64,000 bases of DNA from Gnetum montanum (Eukaryota; Streptophyta; Gnetopsida; Gnetales; Gnetaceae), in contig MNCI01023527.1 of NCBI GenBank assembly GCA_015680685.1, forward strand, positions 5,863 through 69,862. The letters are read 5' to 3'. Positions 57,560 through 64,000 of this stretch are shown in pieces. A program made the position numbers and the translations under genes. The notes below the pieces were generated by a model. The model worked only from the letters and a program-made list of their open reading frames with translations, searched no databases and was not told where the DNA came from. Each line of letters starts with the position of its first letter. The first letter of the stretch is position 1.

Positions 57560-58980
57560 CAAATTAAAAAATTTCAACATATATCTTATGGATGACATTG
57601 AAGCTGACTTCAGCATCAACATTAGCATCATTGAGAAAGACATCATTAAAATCACCATCTCCAACATCATCTTAGGCTATAGAAAGCTTCTAATGCTTAG
57701 CCTTGACCATCTCCATAATGGAAAGCATCAATTCCAGCATCAATGATGGCTCAAGGAGGTTAAAATAAAGTTTTAAAATTTCCTTAATATTTTAGTAATG
57801 CTAATTCTAGCATGTGCCCAACATCACTGATAGGAAGGTCCATAATATTTCACTTCTTGGTGTCATCTTGGGTTCTAAAAACCTCCCAGTGCTAAGCTTG
57901 TGACCATTATAATTATGGAATGCATTAATTATAACATTCACAATAACTATAAGAGGTCAAAATAAGGGTCACAAGTCTCATGGACACTCTAGTTATGCTA
58001 AAGCTAGAATCAACATTAGTTCCAGCATCATTGATATGAAGACCTTTAATATTTCATCCCTCAACATCATCTCAAGTCCTAAAAGGCTTCTGACTCTCAA
58101 CCCTAATTATCCCATGATGATGTATTCTAGCATCAATGGTTGCTACAAGAGTTTGAATGAACGTTAAAATTTTTAATGATGCTTCATTAATGTTGGAGCT
58201 AGTGTCAACATCAGTGCTAACATCACTAGTAGGAAGACCTTTAATGATTCACTACTCAGCATCATCTTAGATCTTGTCAAGATTTCATGTTTATTCTTGA
58301 TCATTTCCATGATGGTAGGAATTAACTACAACATCAAAAACAACTCTAGAAGGTCAAAATAAGGGTTAAAATTTCATTTTCACTCCACTAACACTGAAGC
58401 TAGCTTCAATGCTAGTGCTAGCGTTATTGATAGAAAGACCTCACTTCTCGACATCATATTAAGCCTTAGAAAGCTTTCACTATTAATCTCTAATCATACT
58501 TATATTTTCATGCATCATTTCCAATGTCAGTAGAATCTTTATAAGGATGAAATAAGTGTTGAAATTTCCTTTTATGCTTCAATGATGTAATATTGGTGCC
58601 AACATCACTAATAGTAAAACCTTCAAAATTTTGATCTTTGGCATAATCTTAAGTACTAACAAGCTTCTAATAGTTTTTTTATGATTTCCATGATAATTAG
58701 AATCATGTATAATATCATCAAACATTTTGGAAGCCTAAAATGAGGGTTTAAAGTCCCAATAACACTTTAGTAACACTAAAGCTAGCGTTACCATCATTGC
58801 ATCCTCCAACACCATCTTGGAAACTTTGAGTTTTCTAAATATGAACTTAGAATTGTTATTTCTATATTTTGTAGATTATGAAAAATTATAAGCCAATAAA
58901 TACCAAGCTCCAATACTTATTTAGGACAATTTTCAAGACATAAAACTATGTTTTCGATTTTGTAATAAGCAACAACATTA
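57560..58980 (+). repeat. Tandem array of about seven roughly 190-bp units
   Basis: The word (A)ACATCATCTTAGG and its variants recur at 57667, 57863, 58067, 58262, 58454, 58644 and 58812, giving spacings of 196, 204, 195, 192, 190 and 168 bp. Around each sits the same order: AAAGCTTCTAATGCTTA-like, TTGACCAT, ATGGAATGCAT, AAGGTCAAAATAAGGGTTAAA, then GCTAGCTTCAACATTAGTGC, then GATAGGAAGACCT. Units differ at many sites, so the array is old. Possible partial units extend to about 59170. Confidence 0.75.
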
Positions 58981-60970
58981 GCATTAGTGTCACTATGTGC
59001 TTCTTTGCCATCCATAGCATCTCCAATAACTTTTTAGGTTCTTCTTGGATTCTACATTGATGTTTATGGAGTTCCTCACCTTTCTAATAGTTTCATTAAT
59101 GCCAGAATCAACACTAATGTTACTACCCAACATTACTGAATCTGCTATCAACATCACTGCCCAACATCATTAACTAGACGACCACTAGAAATGACACTTT
59201 TCAATCTTCAATTGACATCTAATGATGTTGACAAGTTTTTCATTCTTCCTAAAAGCTATAATACATTAAAATTAACCATTTTCATAATATTTTAATCCTT
59301 AAATTAATGCCAAAACTTTATTTGAAATCTCTAAATATCTTCCATCATTTCATTCATATTTTCATTGTAAAAAACTACTATTTAGCCCTCCACACAAGGT
59401 ACCGTCTATTATTTAAGTGCATAAAGTATTCATTATTCTTTGGGGAGGGGAATCTTAAATCCCTCTTTAGACATTAATTTTCCACATGTTTCATCAATGC
59501 TATTTCTTTACAATTTTTAACTTTTATCATCACGTGTAAGTTTATTTACTTTTCCATCACTTGTTATCATTCACTATTATTTCTAGATTGTTAGTGGTAG
59601 GTTAGTTTTATATTTGATTAACAGAGCATGCACCTTCATTTTGTTATTGTCAATCTATTGAAAATTATATTGCTCTTAATATTAGCTATCACTATGAGTT
59701 ATAATTTGAATGTTTAATTTTTGTGGATTGTTTTTTTATGAGATTTTAGATAGAAAAACTTTGTAGCAACATTCTTGGAACTAAAAGGAGGGCTATAGGT
59801 ACTAGAATCATCAAACCCTTCACCTAGAATCCCATAGGTTCTTTCAAGTTTTTTTTATTTTAAATTTTCTCTTTAATTGCAAATTATCATTTCCTTTGCA
59901 TTTGATCTTTTGTTTAGAAGAAATTGTATCCAAAAATAATATTCTTGACATCATGTTTAGCTAAGGATTGCACATCACTCAAGATTTCTAGGTTCATAGG
60001 TTGATGGAGATGTTGAGAGTGTAGGAATTTACAACATCCATGTTAGTTCATGATTATAAGATAGCATGTGTAAAATAATAATTAAATGTTGAGATATTAG
60101 AAATCTAATTACAAAGAATGATTATGTATGAGAATATTAATAACTTAGAACCACCCTAGCCAAACACCAGCCATCTAATGAAGTTGGATAATTATGAGAG
60201 AGGGATTCTTGTAGAATATCTTCTCATTAGAGATGAAATCTATGTGCTTATAACTTTGTAGATGTAGTAAGGAAAAGCAACTATGTACTTTCCTATGGGT
60301 TATCCAAACTTTGATTTTCACATAAACATCTAGCCTAATGCTCAAAAGAGTGAAGATAGAGAAGGTGTAAGCATTCATAGTAATGAAGAAAATGATCAAC
60401 ATGTTTTAATAATTGCCTAGATACTTTAGCCATCAAGCCCAACCTCATAGTGGGTTCACTTCATCAATTTGACTAATCCTAGTAGTTAGCCTAAAACACA
60501 AGCCATCTTGAAAGTAGTTCCTTCTCCATTCATACCATTTTTTATCCCTTTCCAAATCACCCTTTCATCATATATAGCTTATTTCCTAGCACTACAAATG
60601 TAGACCTACCTCCACCACTACAACACCTTAATGTTTTTTTAGCCTATTTCAACCCATATTAATTGCTTCACAAGTCAAATGACATCAAATTTTACTTTCA
60701 TTTCTTCCATCTTCTCACATATTGGTCTAATTCAATCCTTCTTTTCCAGTCTCATTTCCATCTTTTGCATTATCTTAACATCTTCTTCTTACTCCAAATC
60801 CTTCTTTGGGTAACCCTTCCATTTCTAACATTTCAAGTGTAACTCCCAAACTCATGCTATCACTTAAGACCTATCATTATAGCTTCATGATAATAAGGAT
60901 CAAACTAGAAAGTCCATAGCCTTGCTTGGTAGAAGCCCAAGTGTCTCCATTTTCCATATCCTCATTGATC
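58981..60970. other. AT-rich DNA, nothing recognised
   Basis: Apart from a possible decayed repeat unit at 59100-59170, no feature is supported. The frame at 60175-60402 (-) is not convincing. Confidence 0.45.
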
Positions 60971-60979
60971 TTATTAGTT

Positions 60980-61740
60980 GCTAGATCCTATCAGCTCAAG
61001 CCCCCAAATATGCTTCGTTATGTAACTTTAGTAAGTATATTGGAGAAACCAAGCCCACAAACTATGTCATTACATTCAATAATGAGTGTATGTTATTGGT
61101 CAATTATCCCCATGCAATTCTATAGAGCTTTTCAAACTCATTAACAAGAAAGACACTTAGTGATATAGGTCTCTTCCTCATGGGTCTATCACTTCATTAG
61201 AGTATATTTTCATAGCCTTCATTAAAAGCTTCAAGTCTAGCATAAGTAGAGAAGTTATACTTTAGAAGTTATTGGCCATCAAGTAGGAACCAAAAAAAAA
61301 TCATAAAAAAGTTTATATCTCAATAGACTTCACCCATGATAAATCTTACACATCCATTGCTTGACGAATACCTCCTAAACATCTTTGAAGGAGCTATTGA
61401 TGACTACATTAGGGGTATGATAGTTTATCTTAATTTAGTTAGCCTCCATGATTCCATTACCTCAACAAAATACATTGAAGAGGTGGAAACCTAGTGGAAT
61501 GACCTAAAATGAGTTAACTTTCGTAACAAGGCAAGAAAAATAGTAGTAAAGGAAAAGACTACACAAAATCCTAGGAAAACAATATCTTCAATGAGTCAAG
61601 CTTTTCAAGGAGCTTCATTTACATCTAGAGGAAATAAAGCAACAAATAAAAAGCTAGGTAATGCTAGACAAGCTTCATTAAGTGAAGGTTATGAGAGAAG
61701 GCATCCTAAGGACAAGTTAAAATATAACTAATTTCCCCAT
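60980..61740 (+). pseudogene. Ty3/gypsy gag remnant (capsid region)
   Basis: In shifting plus-strand frames: YIGETKPTNYVITFNNECML, NYPHAIL, YRAFQ/SLTRKTL, then LLDEYLLNIFEGAIDDYIRG, SLHDSITSTKYIEEVETWWN, and a basic tail with ASFTSRGNKATNKK. The P..HV..F...C, AF..SL...AL and SL..AI...KY.EE order is that of retrotransposon gag capsid domains. Many frameshifts are needed, and no flanking LTR was recognised. Confidence 0.6.
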
Positions 61741-62790
61741 GACTTACACTCAACTATATAATATGCTACTAAAAGAGGGACACAGTATTCTAAAACATGT
61801 CTTAGAATAGATGAGGGCTATATTTAAATAGTTGCAAAAATTAACCAAAAATATTTCTCAACATATAGAGGAATATCTTCCAATGCTGAGATGGTACAAT
61901 CTTAACAAGTTCTACTTCTACGATGAAGTTGTAAAGCATGACACAGACAATTACAATGTGCTCAAAAATAACATTCAAGCTCTTGTTCAACCTAGTAATT
62001 ATTGTTACATTTCAACCATAAAGGGAATAGGGCTTAATTCTTAGGTTTCTAATGGTTTGTGTTAGCTCAACTTTTTCATGAAAAGGGATTCTATATTCTA
62101 GAATAATTCAAGGATTTGAATTAAAGGAATCAAAATCTTAGGCCCTAATCATTATTTTAAGTTTCAAAAATTCAAAGCTAAGCTTCACTAAGAGCTATAA
62201 TATGAATGAAGCTTTAAAACTTAAGTTTAAAAGTGAAGTTAAGAGTCGACAAATTGCAAGAGCGTATATAAGTGGTGAAATATTTTTCAAGTTTCTATGG
62301 CAAATCAAAGCTCATGGAACATCACTATTATTGGTCTTATCTCTCTACACAACATTTAATGATTTGTAAGATTTAATTTGCCCATGCTAAACTAAGATTC
62401 ATTACATGAAATAAAGCCCTAAACAAAGTTGGTTCAAGTAGCCAAGGTTTCAATTTAAATTCAATGATCACGTAGAACACTTGAATTATAGAGCTTGTAT
62501 AAGTTTGATTTGCCTTTGGTGAACACTCTTTATATTTTCCAGAGACTATTGGCTAAATAATTTTTAGAGCTTAAGAAAAAATCTTATCTTAGAAAAGAGC
62601 TAGCATTAGAACAAATAGTTAAGTGCTAACAGAAACCATTGTCTGAGGAAAAAGAAGCTCGAGTTGAATCCAAGAAGGCCTTATTAAAGTGTGTTACCAT
62701 ATGAGCCTATAAAGAAGAAAATTGGTTCTATGAAGAATTTTGTGAAATGGCTCTCCCAAATAAACTCTATTAAGGTAGGAAGGTTGTAAG
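61741..62790. other. AT-rich DNA after the gag remnant, nothing recognised
   Basis: May belong to the same dead element, but no protease, reverse transcriptase or LTR motif could be read. Confidence 0.4.
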
Positions 62791-64000
62791 GTGTCAAAAT
62801 AACTTTATTTGATAATATGATTTATGGCTATACCATGTCATCTTTAGCTTATGGTTTGTATAGCCAAAAAGTCATCTTACAACATGGCTTTGCCACATTA
62901 GCTTCATCAATGTGGCAAAGATCCAAAGAGTTTTAAAAATAATTTTTGTAAAATTAGCTATACCACATCATCTTGTAGAAGAGCTTTGTTAAGCTTAAAA
63001 TTGGTTCTACAAAGAAGCCCTACCATGTAAGCTTTATCAAGTTATCTTATGTTCATAAAACCAAAAACTAGTTCTACAAAAAGACTCTACAAGCTACATT
63101 AGCTCTGTAGAATTGTTCTACCATGTTAATGTTGAAGAGAAGGTGTCACTCATAGAGGAAAAATTTGGCTCTACAAAGAAAATTAGAACAAGCTCTACCA
63201 CATTAACTCTTTTAAAGAATGGGTTCACAGAACGAAAATCTAACTTTATAAACAAGCTCACGTTTTGGCTCTTCCATGTTAGCCCGTAGAGTTGGTTTGT
63301 AAAAAAAAAATTCTATTCTATGAATAACTTTGAGATTAGTTCTATAAGCCATGTCATTAGAGCATTTTGAGAAAATTTTATATGAAGAGCCAAAATTCAG
63401 TTCTGTGAAGTAGGCATAAAAGAGTTCAATATGTGTTTCCATGTCAGCACATAAAGGAAGCTCATAGAACCAAAAAAATGATTCTACAAGGTAGTTCTTC
63501 CATGTCAGTGCCTCTACCAAGTTAGCTTTAGGGGAATGAGTGGTGTTCGTAGGCTAAAATTCAGCCGTACAAGGCAAGCTCTTGTTGGTTCTACCACATC
63601 AGCTCTAGAGGAAAGACGTCACTCTTAGAGTTAAAATGTAGGTCTACAATGCAACTAGAACAAGTTCTAATACATCAACACATGGAGAAAGCTTATAGAA
63701 CTAGAAAATGACTCTATGATATGGTTATACCATATCAACCCATCTAGATAGTTTTAGAAGCTATAACTCATATCCACAAAAAAGCTTATTTTTGGCTTTG
63801 CCATGTCAGCTCATAGAGTTAAAACTTGATTCTACAAAGAAGCTCTATGAGGCATGTCAACAATTTTCCATATTAGCAATTATAAAGAGAGAGTTCATGG
63901 GAAAACAATTAGCTCTATAAAATAGTTTTATGATCCACATTAGTTCTAAAAATTTGCCTTGCCATGTCATGTGCATTGCCACATCATCATCTTGATGAAG
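62790..64000 (+). repeat. Degenerate tandem array of about 75-bp units, running off the right edge
   Basis: The core (G)CTCTACCATGTCAGCTC and variants recur near 63118, 63193, 63267, 63346, 63434, 63494, 63587, 63664, 63725 and 63797, with spacings of 60-93 bp. Between cores are GTTCTACAAAGAAG and CATAGAG/TTAGAG(T/G) words. The left edge is gradual (about 62790-62900). The minus-strand frame at 63212-63520 is a by-product of the repeat. Confidence 0.7.

Noticed and set aside
1-64000. tRNA, rRNA and CRISPR
   Set aside because: No cloverleaf, rRNA core or spaced identical repeats noticed; the tRNA-like words at 27139, 44449 and 50506 are retroelement primer sites.

Overview
The window is nuclear DNA from a seed plant with a large, repeat-rich genome. 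A gymnosperm such as a conifer is plausible, but that is inference from one ABI3/VP1 gene in about 56 kb of old, nested, transition-decayed retroelements. No taxonomic marker was identified. The only intact gene I can support is an ABI3/VP1-type B3 transcription factor at 33350-36774 (+, six exons, 826 aa). It sits in a roughly 8 kb low-copy, more GC-rich island (about 30.4-38.5 kb).

Left arm (1-30.4 kb). The 3' part of a gag-only LTR element (element A, +) occupies 1-3260. An AT-rich stretch follows, then a chromodomain-type Ty3/gypsy integrase remnant from about 4540. Its presumed 3' LTR is split by a complete 8.45 kb Tat-like Ty3/gypsy element (5541-13990, +, TSD ATTTC) that carries gag and protease but no reverse transcriptase, RNase H or integrase. 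Next is a badly decayed minus-strand gene-like tract (about 14.9-19.1 kb), whose best-preserved end resembles the putative plant transposon protein domain. After it come a Sirevirus-like Ty1/copia gag (about 20.0-21.4 kb, -) and its LTR, which is split by a complete 5.7 kb gag-type element (element B, 22309-28018, -, TSD GATGT).

Right arm (40.4-64 kb). Two more minus-strand relatives lie head to tail: element C (40390-45313) and element D (45314-51445). C appears to sit inside the 3' LTR of D. Then come a plus-strand LINE remnant (about 51.5-53.3 kb), a minus-strand RTE-clade LINE 3' end (53.8-54.5 kb), AT-rich DNA with degenerate short repeats, a roughly 190-bp tandem array (about 57.6-58.9 kb), a decayed Ty3/gypsy gag (about 61.0-61.7 kb) and a roughly 75-bp degenerate tandem array running off the right edge.

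Elements A-D form one family. They share an Athila-like gag with a Pro/Ser/Tyr-rich tail, a primer-binding site matching tRNA-Asp (visible in B, C and D), a TATAAATA box about 70-190 bp into the LTR, and no recognisable pol beyond a protease remnant in B. They also share several conserved non-coding blocks, while the palindromic block between LTR edge and TATA box differs completely between copies. This family, and the two motif arrays of the Tat-like element, are the least ordinary content of the window. No tRNA, rRNA or CRISPR was seen. One ambiguous base (n) is at 23282.
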